Origin: Mesorhizobium sp. B2-4-15
GTDB taxonomy: Bacteria; Pseudomonadota; Alphaproteobacteria; Rhizobiales; Rhizobiaceae
Assembly: GCF_006658505.1 (NCBI RefSeq)
Contig: NZ_VFUZ01000004.1
Location: 186,001-250,000 of the forward strand
Direction: 5' to 3'
Length of the DNA stretch: 64,000 bases
Shown: piece after piece, positions 45,762 through 54,912 of the stretch
Position numbering within the stretch: the first letter of the stretch is position 1
Layout of the letters: every line of letters starts with the position of its first letter
Notes under the pieces: generated by a model
Seen by the model: only the letters and a program-made list of their open reading frames with translations
Database searches by the model: none
Told to the model about the DNA's origin: nothing
Program-made: the position numbers and the translations under genes

Positions 45762-47411
45762 TTACGTGTCCAGCCAGACGTTCTGGAGATCCATCTCGAA
45801 GGTCTGGTGAACGCCGTAGTTCTTCACCTTCTTGTTCATGTGGCTGTAGAGCTTCTGCCAGAAGGGCTGAATGATGACGCCGGAATCCTGCAGGATCTGC
45901 TCGACATCCTTCATCACCTCTTTGCGCTTGGCGACATCGATCACCGAGAGCGCCTGCTTGAGCTTGGCATCGAACTCAGGGTTGGAGTACGCCGTCTCAT
46001 TCCAGGCCTCACCGGTGCGATAGCCGAGCGCCAGCACCTGGACGCCGAGCGGACGCATGTACCAGATCGTCATGGAGTACGGGTATTTCGTCCAGTCGTT
46101 CCAGAAGGTCGAGCCGGGCAGCACCGTGCGCTTCACCTTGATGCCTGCATCACGCAATTGTCCGGCGATCGCGTCGCCCGTGGCCTTTTGCCAGTCGTCC
46201 TCAACGGTGATCAGTTCATGCTCGAAGTCAGCCTGCCCAGCTTCGGCCATCAGCTTCTTGGCGCCGGCGGCGTCGCGGGTCTTCTTGGGCAGCGGATAGT
46301 ATTCCGGGTGGATCGGGCTGACATGGTGGTTCTCACCGACCGTGCCTCGCCCGTTATAGCCGAGCTCGAGCACGGCATTGTTGTCGACGGCCATCTGCAG
46401 CGCGTTGCGCACCTTTTGGTCGTCATACGGCTTGTGCGTGATGTTGGTCCTGGCAACCAGCGTGGTCGCCGTCGCGACCTCCGATTTTACCAGCCCCATC
46501 TTGTCGAGGATGTCGATGAAATCGGAGGGCGTCTCGAAATTGAGGTCGATCTCGCCGGAGTCGAAGGCGTTCACCGAAGCGTTGAAGTCGGTGCCGTAGT
46601 CGATGAATTCGACACCGTCGAGCGGCGCCTCGCCGCCCCACCACTTGCCATTCTCGCGGCGCTTGACGACCGCCTTCGTGCCAACCGCGTAGGACACCAG
46701 CTCAAAAGGTCCAGTGCCGATCGGCTTCTTGATCGGATCGGCGCCGTCGGCATCGAAATTGCGGTGGACCACAAGCGCCGGATAGTCGGTGAAGTTTGGA
46801 ATGATCGCGATGTCGGGTTCGCTGAGCTTCAGCTTGACGGTGTTGTCGTCGACCTTTGTGATGGCGCCGTCCCTGGCCTTGCCGGTTTTGGCATCGATCA
46901 GCGCGCCGACGCGTGCGGCCATGGAATTACCGGCAGCACCCTTCTCGCACCAGCGCGTCAGGTTGAAGACCACGTCATCGGCGTTGAAGGTATCGCCATT
47001 GTTCCAGGTCACGCCCTTGCGCAGATGCAGCGTGTATTCGGTGGCGTCGTCATTGATGTCCCAGCTTTCGAGCAGGACAGGTTCGAAGGTGAACTGTCTG
47101 GTATAGCGGACAAGCGGTTCCAGCCAACTGCGGGTGATGTTTGCCATTTCCACCCAGTCGTAAGTGCGCGGATCCTTCTGCGCCTTCACCGACATCGAGA
47201 CATGCAGCGTTCCGCCCTTCTTCGGTTCCTCGGCCAAAGCCTGCCGGGGCACCGCAAGGCCGATCATGCCGTAGGCCACGGCCGTCGATGCGCCGAAGGC
47301 GCTCGCCAGCGCCAGGAACTCGCGCCGGTCCATACGACCCGCGCGCGTCTCTTCAGCCATCGCCTCGATAACGGCTGGAACACGATCACCATTGCTTCTG
47401 TAGAGTGTCAT
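45762..47411 (-). CDS. ABC transporter substrate-binding protein, family 5 (peptide/nickel type), Tat-exported
   Basis: 549 residues. Twin-arginine signal [16 protein letters not shown] at about 28-43, then the SBP_bac_5 fold ([62 protein letters not shown]). The family binds oligopeptides and other charged solutes. No permease or ATPase gene is adjacent, so it must share a transporter encoded elsewhere. Within this cluster its ligand is probably a betaine or N-methylated amino acid, an unusual ligand class for this family. Confidence 0.85.
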   Translation of the reverse strand: MTLYRSNGDRVPAVIEAMAEETRAGRMDRREFLALASAFGASTAVAYGMIGLAVPRQALAEEPKKGGTLHVSMSVKAQKDPRTYDWVEMANITRSWLEPLVRYTRQFTFEPVLLESWDINDDATEYTLHLRKGVTWNNGDTFNADDVVFNLTRWCEKGAAGNSMAARVGALIDAKTGKARDGAITKVDDNTVKLKLSEPDIAIIPNFTDYPALVVHRNFDADGADPIKKPIGTGPFELVSYAVGTKAVVKRRENGKWWGGEAPLDGVEFIDYGTDFNASVNAFDSGEIDLNFETPSDFIDILDKMGLVKSEVATATTLVARTNITHKPYDDQKVRNALQMAVDNNAVLELGYNGRGTVGENHHVSPIHPEYYPLPKKTRDAAGAKKLMAEAGQADFEHELITVEDDWQKATGDAIAGQLRDAGIKVKRTVLPGSTFWNDWTKYPYSMTIWYMRPLGVQVLALGYRTGEAWNETAYSNPEFDAKLKQALSVIDVAKRKEVMKDVEQILQDSGVIIQPFWQKLYSHMNKKVKNYGVHQTFEMDLQNVWLDT

Positions 47412-47453
47412 TTTTCTTCTCCCATTGGTTCCGTCGGGTCTTCGCCCGTTCCA

Positions 47454-49004
47454 TCAACTAACGCTGTCCGGCAGTTTCTCCTCGCGCTGCGCGATCAAAT
47501 CCGCGAGACCCTCGGCGATACCCTCATCGAGCTTCGGCTCCTCGTAGTCGGCCAGCATGTTGCGCGCTTTCTCACGGCCACGTGCGTCGTGGTCTTTTGC
47601 CCCTTCGGCATTCCATTGTTCGTACGAATTGAAGTCCATGATGCTGGGCATGAAGAAAGCCCGCTCGAAATGGTCAAGCGTGTGCTGGGTGCCGAGGAAA
47701 TGACCCTGCGGCCCCACCTCGCGGATCGCAGCCATCGCGTCCTTGAAGTCGTCGAAGGAGAGCCCGCCGGCATATTTGTACCAGCCGACGAGTTGCTCGC
47801 AGTCTGTGGCGAATTTCGAATAGCCGCAGGCGAGACCAGCCTCGAGCCATCCAGCCGAGTGCCAGATGTAGTTGGCGCCGGCAAGGATGGCGGCATGCAT
47901 GAGCATGTTCGCCTCGTAGCCCGCCTGGGCATCGTTCAGCTTCGACCCGACATGGAAGCCAGACGTGCGCCACGGCAGCCGGTACTTCCGTGCCAGGGCT
48001 CCCATCAGATACATCATCTGCGCCGCCTCCGGCGTGCCGCCCATCGGAGCGCCGGTCTTCATGTCCACCGTCACCATGAACTGCCCGTAGATCTGCGGCG
48101 AACCCGGACGCAGCAGCTGGGTGAACGCAACGCCAGCAAGCGCTTCCGCATTGACCTGCGCCACCGCGCCGACGGCGGAAGCCGAGGTCGAGGCGCCGCA
48201 AAGGGCGAAGGGCGCGAGAATCAGCGGCTGGTTGTGACGTGCATAGACCTTCATGGCGTCCAGCATGGTGGCGTCCCACACCAGCGGCGAGTTGCAGTTT
48301 GTGATCGATACCAGCACCGGGTTGTCGCGGACAAAGTCCTCGCCGAACACGATGCCGGCCATCGCCATCGTGTCTTCGGCGCGATCCTTTGACGTCACGA
48401 TGCCCATGAACGGCTTGTCGGAGTGCTTCAGCGCCGAATGGATGATATGGAGGTGGCGCTTCGGCACCGGAATTTCCATCGGCTCGCAGATGATCGAGCT
48501 CGAAGAGTGCAGCGCCGGCGCCATGTAGGCGAGCTTGTGGAAGTTGTTGAGGTCGGCCAGCGTGCCGTAGCGCCTTACGTTGTCGAGGTCGCGCACATAG
48601 GGTGCGCCATACATCGGCACGAAGATCGAGTTGTTGCCGCCGACGCGCACCGTGCGCTCCGGATTGCGCGCATTGAGCGTGAACTCCGACGGGACCTTCG
48701 AGACGAGTTCCATCAGGAGGGCGCGGTCGATGCGGACGCGCGTCTCGGAAACGTCCGCTCCGGCCGCCTTCCACATGGCGATCGCCTCATCGTCGCGGAA
48801 TTCGCATCCTATCTCTTCGAGGATGGAGAGCGACGCTTCGTGGATCAGCTCCACCGCCTCGTCCGGGACCATCTGATAGACGGGAATCTGCCGCACCAGG
48901 GTCGGAAAAGAGGCAATCGGCGCGCTGCGGAGCGCCTTGCGCCCGAGACGGCCGCCGCCACGGCGGTGTGTCGGTTCGGTCAATTCAGCGGCCGGTGCGT
49001 TCAT
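47454..49004 (-). CDS. MttB superfamily methyltransferase (non-pyrrolysine)
   Basis: 516 residues of the trimethylamine methyltransferase MttB/MtgB superfamily: EEIGCEFRDDEAIAMWKAAG, NNSIFVPMYGAPYVRDLDN, NCNSPLVWDATMLDAM, PFALCGASTSASAVGAVAQ, WRTSGFHVGSKLNDAQAGYE. The frame has no internal TAG, so it is the pyrrolysine-free class, which includes glycine betaine (MtgB) and proline betaine (MtpB) corrinoid methyltransferases. It should move a methyl group from a quaternary amine to a B12 protein; no corrinoid protein gene is in the window. First gene of the leftward cluster, divergent from a LysR gene. Confidence 0.88.
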   Translation of the reverse strand: MNAPAAELTEPTHRRGGGRLGRKALRSAPIASFPTLVRQIPVYQMVPDEAVELIHEASLSILEEIGCEFRDDEAIAMWKAAGADVSETRVRIDRALLMELVSKVPSEFTLNARNPERTVRVGGNNSIFVPMYGAPYVRDLDNVRRYGTLADLNNFHKLAYMAPALHSSSSIICEPMEIPVPKRHLHIIHSALKHSDKPFMGIVTSKDRAEDTMAMAGIVFGEDFVRDNPVLVSITNCNSPLVWDATMLDAMKVYARHNQPLILAPFALCGASTSASAVGAVAQVNAEALAGVAFTQLLRPGSPQIYGQFMVTVDMKTGAPMGGTPEAAQMMYLMGALARKYRLPWRTSGFHVGSKLNDAQAGYEANMLMHAAILAGANYIWHSAGWLEAGLACGYSKFATDCEQLVGWYKYAGGLSFDDFKDAMAAIREVGPQGHFLGTQHTLDHFERAFFMPSIMDFNSYEQWNAEGAKDHDARGREKARNMLADYEEPKLDEGIAEGLADLIAQREEKLPDSVS

Positions 49005-49083
49005 GAGGTCTCCATCCCTTCGATCCCGGTCAACTTAGCGAGGTGAAATATTGCTGTGACGCTGGAAAATCCTGATCTCTTGT

Positions 49084-49098
49084 ATAAGCTGCGCTTAT
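49084..49098. promoter_or_regulatory. LysR-type palindrome overlapping the lysR start
   Basis: Perfect inverted repeat ATAAGC-TGC-GCTTAT in the 92-base gap between the MttB-family gene and lysR, with the lysR ATG at 49097 inside the right arm. It is a probable recognition or autoregulation site. Confidence 0.55.
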
Positions 49099-49999
49099 GC
49101 GAAGCCTGCGCCACCTCTTGCCCTCCGCCGGCAGCCTGATCGTCTTCGAGGCTGCGGGCCGGTTGTCGAGTTTCACCGCCGCCGGGCGCGAGCTCGGCAT
49201 GACCCAGGCTGCCGTTTCCTATGCGGTGCGCGGCCTGGAGGAACAGCTTGGCGCCCAGCTCTTCCAGCGCCGCCATCGCCAGGTCAGCCTGACCGAGGCC
49301 GGCGAGCGCTTTCATGCCGACGTCTCGCTCGGCCTTTCCCACATCCGCAAGTCGGCCGAGGACCTGCGCCTGCAGGCGACTGGCGGCCATGTGACGCTTG
49401 CCGCCTCGACGGCCTTCGGTTCGTTCTGGATGATGCCGCGCCTGCAGCGGTTTCGCGACGAATTGCCGGGCATTGACCTTCGCATCCAGACGGGCGACCG
49501 CGACCTCGACATCATCGCCGAAGGCATTCCGCTCGCCGTGCGGGGAGGCGTGCCACGCGACTGGCCGGACTACCATTCGCTATCGCTCTCCGACGAAGAG
49601 ATTTTTCCGGTCGCGGGCCCCAGCTACCTCGCCAAATTCGGCCGGCCTGAGACCGTGGAGCAGTTGGCGACACATCGCCTTATCCACCTGGAGGAGCCCT
49701 ATCGCGAGGCCCCGAACTGGGACGAATGGTTCCAGTCGGCCGGGGCCAGCCTGCGCAATGCCGAGCGTGGCTTGCGCATCAATGATTATGCGATCGTGAT
49801 CCAGGCCGTGATGGAAGGACAAGGCATCGCGCTCGGCTGGCGCCACCTTGTCGAGCGGCTGCTGTCGACCGGGCTGCTGGTGCCGGTGACGGACCACGTG
49901 ATGAAGACGGGCACGGCGTTCTACGTCATCTGGCCGAAGAACCGCGAGCTCAGCGACAATGCGCGCAAGGTAAGGGATTGGCTATTGGCGCAGGCGTGA
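49097..49999 (+). CDS. LysR family regulator (GcvA-like), likely of the betaine cluster
   Basis: 300 residues. Helix-turn-helix LSSFTAAGRELGMTQAAVSYAVRGLEEQLG, then a substrate-binding domain (VTLAASTAFGSFWMMPRLQRF, IVIQAVMEGQGIALGWRHLV) of the GcvA type. Divergent from the MttB-family gene across 92 bases, the classic arrangement in which LysR activates the opposite operon in response to the substrate. Confidence 0.92.
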   Translation: MRSLRHLLPSAGSLIVFEAAGRLSSFTAAGRELGMTQAAVSYAVRGLEEQLGAQLFQRRHRQVSLTEAGERFHADVSLGLSHIRKSAEDLRLQATGGHVTLAASTAFGSFWMMPRLQRFRDELPGIDLRIQTGDRDLDIIAEGIPLAVRGGVPRDWPDYHSLSLSDEEIFPVAGPSYLAKFGRPETVEQLATHRLIHLEEPYREAPNWDEWFQSAGASLRNAERGLRINDYAIVIQAVMEGQGIALGWRHLVERLLSTGLLVPVTDHVMKTGTAFYVIWPKNRELSDNARKVRDWLLAQA

Positions 50000-50009
50000 G
50001 GATGCCGAA

Positions 50010-50038
50010 CACCGCAACCCGGCAGCCGGATTGCGGTG
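50010..50038 (+). terminator. Hairpin after lysR, probable terminator
   Basis: Stem CACCGCAA/TTGCGGTG with an inner CCGG-CA-GCCGG fold, 10 bases after the lysR stop, followed by CTTAAAGTCTTTGTTTT. The T run is not directly adjacent, so the terminator is imperfect. Confidence 0.55.
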
Positions 50039-50047
50039 CTTAAAGTC

Positions 50048-50067
50048 TTTGTTTTGATGCATGTCGT
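50048..50067. repeat. Partial copy of intergenic repeat family E
   Basis: TTTGTTTTGATGCATGTCGT nearly repeats the core of the element at 38526 (CTTGTTTTTATGCATGTCGT), but the rest of the element is gone. It is a decayed copy between convergent genes. Confidence 0.6.
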
Positions 50068-50081
50068 TGCCCTTGAGCAGT

Positions 50082-50390
50082 TCAGACAGAACCGTCATTC
50101 TTCAGGCCAAGGACGTCGATCCTGTCAATGGTCGGCGGGCCGACGAACAGCGCTTCGGCATTGGCCATCAGCGCCTTGGCAATCTCGCCGGTGAGATGCG
50201 CCTGCCGCCCAGTCTCGTCATGGAAGGCATCGAAGACGCCAAAAACGCTTGGCGAGAGCTGCAAGGCAAACCAGATCGGCGTCTTGGCTTCCTGATTGGC
50301 CATCTGCAATCCCACGCTCAGGAATGCGGCGACGTCCTTCTCCTTGCCGGGTTTGGCCTCAAAACGTGCGAACAAAGCGAGCTTGATCAT
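50082..50390 (-). CDS. Antibiotic biosynthesis monooxygenase (ABM/YgiN-like) family protein
   Basis: 102 residues with the ferredoxin-like ABM fold: IKLALFARFEAKPGKEKDVAAFL, PIWFALQLSPSVFGVFDAFHDETGRQAHLTG, and KALMANAEALFV. Members are small cofactor-free oxygenases or quinol monooxygenases, often stress linked. Divergent from the AraC-type gene with 113 bases between, so probably its target. Confidence 0.87.
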   Translation of the reverse strand: MIKLALFARFEAKPGKEKDVAAFLSVGLQMANQEAKTPIWFALQLSPSVFGVFDAFHDETGRQAHLTGEIAKALMANAEALFVGPPTIDRIDVLGLKNDGSV

Positions 50391-50470
50391 CTGACTTCTC
50401 CAGTTGGTGTTTCGTGCGGCCGAGCTGGCCGTCGACAGCAGCGTCGCAGGAATGCCGCGAAAACCGTATT

Positions 50471-50503
50471 GGCAAAAATGACTTCTTTGATATCATTCTT
50501 GCC
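50471..50503. promoter_or_regulatory. Inverted repeat at the AraC-type gene start
   Basis: GGCAAAAATGA/TCATTCTTGCC, 11-base arms with one mismatch and 11 bases between, ending immediately at the start codon 50504. A likely operator for autoregulation and for control of the divergent monooxygenase gene. Confidence 0.6.
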
Positions 50504-51463
50504 ATGAACATTTCCGTGCTTGTTCTCGATGGTGCCTTTGATACTGGTCTCGCCACGGTGCTCGACGTTTTCGGCACCGCCAACGAATTGGCTGGCCTCC
50601 TGCCAGCGCCGCCCGCCCGCTTCAGCACGACCATTGTCGGTGTGAGGGACACGGTGCTTACCGGGCAAGGCTTGCAAGTGCCGGTGACTAGGTTCGGCAA
50701 TGAGCCGGCGGACTGGCTGCTCATTCCAGCACTCGGCCAGAAGATGCCTGAGCCGCTAGGGCAAGCGCTGCTCAGGCCGGATATCGCGGACGCGGTAGCA
50801 GCCTTGCGCGGTGCCGCCGAAACCGGCGCTCGCATTGGTGCGGCCTGTATCGGCACCTTTGTGCTGGCGGAGACTGGCCTGCTCGACCGGCGGCCATCAA
50901 CCACGACATGGTGGCTGGCACCGATGTTCAGGCAGCGCTACCCGCAAGTGCGGCTCGACGCGGCGCGCATGCTGGTCAATGACGGGCAGTTCGTCACCGC
51001 CGGGGCGGCACTCGGCCATATAGACCTCGCTCTGATGGTGGTCCGGCAGACGAGCCCGGAACTGGCGGCGCTGACCGCGAAATACCTGATCGTCGACAGC
51101 CGGCCGTTCCAATCAGCCTATGCCATCTCAGACCACCTCGCCCATTCGAACCCGCTGGTCGAGCGCTTCGAGCGCTGGGCGCGCGAGCATCTTGCGGTTG
51201 GCTTCAATCTCGATGAGGCAGCCGCAGCCCTTGGCGCCAGCAAGCGTACGCTGTCGCGGCGCGTCAACGACGTGCTCGGCAAGACACCGCTGTCCTATTT
51301 CCAGGATCTCCGTGTCGAGCAAGCGGTGCATCTCTTGAAGACGACGTCCGACAGCGTCGACCATATTGCTGCCAAGGTCGGCTACGGCGACGGGGTAACG
51401 CTGCGCAATCTGCTACGGCGACGGCTGCACAAGGGCGTGCGCGAAATCCGCGCCGCGAACTGA
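50504..51463 (+). CDS. GlxA-type AraC family regulator with DJ-1/PfpI domain
   Basis: 319 residues from ATG 50504. N-terminal DJ-1/PfpI-like domain (ISVLVLDGAFDTGLATVLDVF, GAACIGTFVLAETGLLD, TTWWLAPMFRQRYP) with a Cys in the nucleophile-elbow-like GAACIGTF, then two AraC helix-turn-helix units (DEAAAALGASKRTLSRRVND and DSVDHIAAKVGYGDGVTLRNLLRR). Related proteins control choline/betaine catabolism (GbdR) or stress genes; no betaine genes are directly beside it. Confidence 0.92.
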   Translation: MNISVLVLDGAFDTGLATVLDVFGTANELAGLLPAPPARFSTTIVGVRDTVLTGQGLQVPVTRFGNEPADWLLIPALGQKMPEPLGQALLRPDIADAVAALRGAAETGARIGAACIGTFVLAETGLLDRRPSTTTWWLAPMFRQRYPQVRLDAARMLVNDGQFVTAGAALGHIDLALMVVRQTSPELAALTAKYLIVDSRPFQSAYAISDHLAHSNPLVERFERWAREHLAVGFNLDEAAAALGASKRTLSRRVNDVLGKTPLSYFQDLRVEQAVHLLKTTSDSVDHIAAKVGYGDGVTLRNLLRRRLHKGVREIRAAN

Positions 51464-51523
51464 TCCACCGTCCGCAAGATTCTGCCCTCTCGCATGAGTG
51501 CCGAATCCGCCTATAGTGGCGCC

Positions 51524-53413
51524 ATGCCCATCCGCCAGCTTTCCGAAACGATGATCAATCAGATCGCCGCCGGCGAAGTCATCGAGCGTCCGGCGAGCGT
51601 GGTCAAAGAGCTGGTCGAGAATGCGCTCGATGCCGGCGCATCACGCGTCGAGGTCGTTACCGCCGGCGGCGGGCTGAACCTCATCCGCGTCACCGATGAC
51701 GGCTCCGGTATCCCCGAACAAGAGCTTTCATTGGCAATCGCGCGTCACTGCACCTCCAAGCTCGCCGAGGACATTCATGACATCCGCTCGCTCGGCTTTC
51801 GCGGCGAAGCGCTGCCATCGATCGGCTCGGTGTCGCGGCTGTCGATCCGGTCGCGCACGGCTTTCGGGGACAGCGCCGCGGAAATCGGCATCGAGGGCGG
51901 CCGCGTCCTGCCCGTCAGGCCGGCGGCCGCCAATCGCGGCACGACGGTCGAGGTGCGCGACCTGTTTTTCGCGACGCCGGCAAGGCTCAAGTTCATGAAG
52001 GGCGAGCGTGCCGAAAGTTCGGCAACCAGCGACGTGATCAAGCGCATCGCCATCGCCTTCCCCGCCGTTCGGTTCACGCTGGCCGGTTCCGACCGCTCGA
52101 CGCTGGAATTGCCGGCGGCCGACGACAGTCCGGAAGGCAGCCTGCGCCGCGTCGCCCAGGTGATGGGCGCCGACTTTCCCGACAATTCCATTGCCATCGA
52201 TGCGATGCGCGAAGGCGTGCATCTGACCGGCCATGTCTCGATCCCGTCCTTCACCCGCGCCAACGCGCTGCAGCAATATGCCTATGTCAACGGCAGGCCG
52301 GTGCGCGACAAGCTGATTGCCGGCGCCATCCGCGGCGCTTTCGCCGATGTCCTGCCGCGCGACCGCCACGCGGTGACGGTGCTGTTTCTGTCGCTCGATC
52401 CGGCCATTGTCGACGTCAATGTGCACCCGGCCAAGGCCGATGTGCGCTTCCGGGATCCGGGCCTGGTGCGCGGCCTGATCGTCGGCGCCATTCGCCAGGC
52501 CCTAGCCGAGGCGGGTATCCGCTCAGCCACCACCGGCGCCGCGGGCATGATGGCGGCGTTCCGGCCAGGTGCCGCATCCTATGATCACGGCGGCCCGGCC
52601 AACGGCCATCGCAGCTACGAAGCGGCTTACCGAGCCTCCGGTCCGGCCGGCTTCGACCCCTCGCGCTCGCCGCAGCGGCCGCTCGACATGCAATTCGAAG
52701 GCTCGGGCTTTGAACGCGCCAGCGCAAGGCATGGCGGCTTTGGTGAACCTGACCAGGCGGCGTTCGATACCGGCACGCTTGCCAGCGCCGATACACGCGC
52801 AGGGCAGAGCGAATCGACAGAGACGCTGCTTGGCACGGTGCTCGGTGCGGCACGAGCCCAGGTGCATGAAAACTACATCGTTGCCCAGACCAGGGATTCA
52901 CTCGTCATCGTCGACCAGCACGCCGCCCATGAGCGACTGGTCTATGAAGCGCTGAAGCATGCCCTGCATTCGCGGCCGGTGCCCTCGCAGATCCTGCTTC
53001 TGCCGGAGATCATCGATCTGCCGGAGGAGGACGCCGAAAGGCTGGCCATGCACTCCGAAACGCTCGCCCGCTTCGGCCTCGGCATCGAGCGTTTTGGCCC
53101 GGGCGCCGTTACCGTGCGCGAAACGCCGTCGATGCTGGGCGAAACCAACGTTCAGCAACTGGTGCGCGACCTTGCCGACGAGATTGCCGACAACGACACG
53201 GTCGACACTCTCAAGGAACGCCTCGACAAGATCGCCGCGACCATGGCCTGTCACGGTTCGGTGCGCTCCGGCCGGCTGCTCAAGGCCGAGGAAATGAACG
53301 CGCTGCTGCGCCAGATGGAGGCGACGCCGGGTTCCGGGACCTGCAACCATGGCCGCCCGACCTATATCGAGCTCAAGCTGGCCGATATCGAGCGTTTGTT
53401 TGGCAGACGATAG
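51524..53413 (+). CDS. mutL: DNA mismatch repair protein MutL
   Basis: 629 residues from ATG 51524 (an in-frame ATG at 51494 would add ten residues that do not fit the family). GHKL ATPase motifs: [53 protein letters not shown]. The C-terminal endonuclease motif DQHA-x2-E-x4-E is intact ([13 protein letters not shown]), with CHGSVRSG and CNHGRPT, as expected for species without MutH. The central linker (about 330-430) is long and low in complexity. Confidence 0.98.
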   Translation: MPIRQLSETMINQIAAGEVIERPASVVKELVENALDAGASRVEVVTAGGGLNLIRVTDDGSGIPEQELSLAIARHCTSKLAEDIHDIRSLGFRGEALPSIGSVSRLSIRSRTAFGDSAAEIGIEGGRVLPVRPAAANRGTTVEVRDLFFATPARLKFMKGERAESSATSDVIKRIAIAFPAVRFTLAGSDRSTLELPAADDSPEGSLRRVAQVMGADFPDNSIAIDAMREGVHLTGHVSIPSFTRANALQQYAYVNGRPVRDKLIAGAIRGAFADVLPRDRHAVTVLFLSLDPAIVDVNVHPAKADVRFRDPGLVRGLIVGAIRQALAEAGIRSATTGAAGMMAAFRPGAASYDHGGPANGHRSYEAAYRASGPAGFDPSRSPQRPLDMQFEGSGFERASARHGGFGEPDQAAFDTGTLASADTRAGQSESTETLLGTVLGAARAQVHENYIVAQTRDSLVIVDQHAAHERLVYEALKHALHSRPVPSQILLLPEIIDLPEEDAERLAMHSETLARFGLGIERFGPGAVTVRETPSMLGETNVQQLVRDLADEIADNDTVDTLKERLDKIAATMACHGSVRSGRLLKAEEMNALLRQMEATPGSGTCNHGRPTYIELKLADIERLFGRR

Positions 53414-53452
53414 GACAGAACCGGCCAATTTGCCGTCGGTAGGGAGCTTGGG

Positions 53453-53929
53453 ATGCCGGATGTATATGTTTTTACCTCAGCAAATTTGACAAACCTCTGG
53501 GCAGGTGTTGGGGCAGGTTATTGGGCTGTATCCGCGAAACAAGCGGGAAATAGTTCCATTCGGGGCAAGGCGAAATCTTTGCCAACCGGGGCATTCGGGT
53601 TATTTTACTGTGTCGAAGCGAAAGCCCTCACTACACCATTCATCGTGACATCGAAACCAAATGACAACGTCATCATACGACATGTATGGGAACATGAATG
53701 GCATCTCCCGTTTACAATCGTACCGCTCAGCGACCCTAGGCTGATTTTAAGAATAGACGAACTTGGCACATTGCTCCCTTCCTTAAGGGGCGCATCCAAG
53801 ACATGGAACGATCTGTTTCACATTTCACCAATTACGGTGTTTGCACCGTCGAAGCTCTCAGAAAAGGACTGGGAGATAATAATAGGAATACTTTTACCAA
53901 AAACGTCTTTTGACAGCACCAAGACTTAG
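53453..53929 (+). CDS. AT-rich orphan gene, possibly EVE-like domain
   Basis: 158 residues. Base composition is clearly AT-richer than all neighbours and codon use includes many rare A/T-ending codons, signs of recent transfer. Seen: WAGVGAGYWAVS, LPTGAFGLFYCVEAKALTTP, VWEHEWHLPFTIVPLSDP, LSEKDWEII. The spacing of aromatic residues and LPF-x-I-x-PL recall EVE/PUA-like modified-base readers, but the match is by eye and weak. No signal peptide or TM helix. It lies between mutL and the convergent EamA gene, with an AT-rich start context. Confidence 0.7.
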   Translation: MPDVYVFTSANLTNLWAGVGAGYWAVSAKQAGNSSIRGKAKSLPTGAFGLFYCVEAKALTTPFIVTSKPNDNVIIRHVWEHEWHLPFTIVPLSDPRLILRIDELGTLLPSLRGASKTWNDLFHISPITVFAPSKLSEKDWEIIIGILLPKTSFDSTKT

Positions 53930-53934
53930 AAACA

Positions 53935-54828
53935 TCAGCGCTTCAAATTCACCACGATGACGCCGCCGAGCGCCAGCGCGCCGCCGAGGATGCCGAGCAG
54001 CGTCGGCACTTCGCCCAGCCAGAAGAAGCCGATCAGGGCGGACATCGGCGAGACGAGATAGAGAAAGTTCGAAGCACGCGCCGCCGGCAGACGCGACAGT
54101 GCCGTCGCCCAGGCCGCGTAGGCAATCAGGCTCGGCACGATGCCAAGGTAAATGACGGCGCCGAGGCCAGCGGTGTTGGCAATGGCGGCCTGCTGGAAAG
54201 CAGCGGGCAGGAAGGGCGACAGGCAGAGCGCGCCGAGCACCATGTTGGAGGCCGAGATGGTCAGCGGATGATGGTGCGCAAAAAGCGGCTTCTGGACGAT
54301 GGTGTTGACGGACGAGCAGAGCGCGGAGCCGAGCACCAGCAGCGCGCCGGCGTTGAAGTGCAGGCCATGGCCGTCAGCCACGGCGATGATGCCGATGCCG
54401 GCGAAGGAAATGGCCGTGCCGACCCAGGCCATGCCGGAGAAACGCTCGCCCAGGAGCGCCATCGCCATGATGGCGGTGAAGATCGGGCTGACATTGATGA
54501 TGAAGCCGGCCGCACCCGCGGAGACGGTCAGTTCGCCGAAATTGAGCATCGCCGTATAGAGCGCGACGAAGACGACGCCGCCAAAGGCGAAGCGCCACAA
54601 CTCGCCGATTCGGGGCAGCGCTGGGCGCTTGACGGCAAGGAAGATCGCCGCCGGCACCGCGGCGATGGCAAAGCGCAGCGCGCCAAGCTCCAGCGGCTGG
54701 AAGGCGGCGAGGCCGGCACGAATAGCCGGAAAGGCGGATGCCCAGCCGACCACCGTCAGCGCCACGGCGATGGCGGCAGTGGTGTCCATCCGCTGTGTCG
54801 AATTCAACGCGCCCGTCGTCGCACTCAT
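53935..54828 (-). CDS. EamA/DMT family transporter
   Basis: 297 residues with about ten hydrophobic segments and the repeated EamA halves (ALTVVGWASAFPAIRAGL at the start; GLGAVIYLGIVPSLIAYAAWATAL in the second half; LGILGGALALGGVIVVNL at the end). Such drug/metabolite transporters export amino acids or related solutes. Divergent from the LysR gene at 54913, which probably controls it. An internal ATG 13 residues downstream is an alternative start. Confidence 0.92.
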   Translation of the reverse strand: MSATTGALNSTQRMDTTAAIAVALTVVGWASAFPAIRAGLAAFQPLELGALRFAIAAVPAAIFLAVKRPALPRIGELWRFAFGGVVFVALYTAMLNFGELTVSAGAAGFIINVSPIFTAIMAMALLGERFSGMAWVGTAISFAGIGIIAVADGHGLHFNAGALLVLGSALCSSVNTIVQKPLFAHHHPLTISASNMVLGALCLSPFLPAAFQQAAIANTAGLGAVIYLGIVPSLIAYAAWATALSRLPAARASNFLYLVSPMSALIGFFWLGEVPTLLGILGGALALGGVIVVNLKR

Positions 54829-54844
54829 CTCATAGCCTCATGCT

Positions 54845-54859
54845 CTTCCATCTTGGAAG
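54845..54859. promoter_or_regulatory. Inverted repeat in the EamA-LysR divergent region
   Basis: Perfect CTTCCA-TCT-TGGAAG, 17 bases from the EamA start. It is a candidate LysR site; a TTGACA at about 54884 may be the -35 element of the lysR promoter. Confidence 0.5.
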
Positions 54860-54912
54860 CCACAAAACGCCTTTTCCAGTCCGTTGACAAACGACCAAAT
54901 CGAGGATCACCT

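Noticed and set aside
45540..48392. Very long open frame (about 950 codons) on the + strand opposite the binding protein and MttB genes
   Set aside because: It is the antisense shadow of two clear genes in GC-rich DNA and has no recognisable protein motif.
47454..49004. Pyrrolysine-containing MttB
   Set aside because: The reading frame has no in-frame TAG before its end and no pyl genes are visible, so it is the pyrrolysine-free class.
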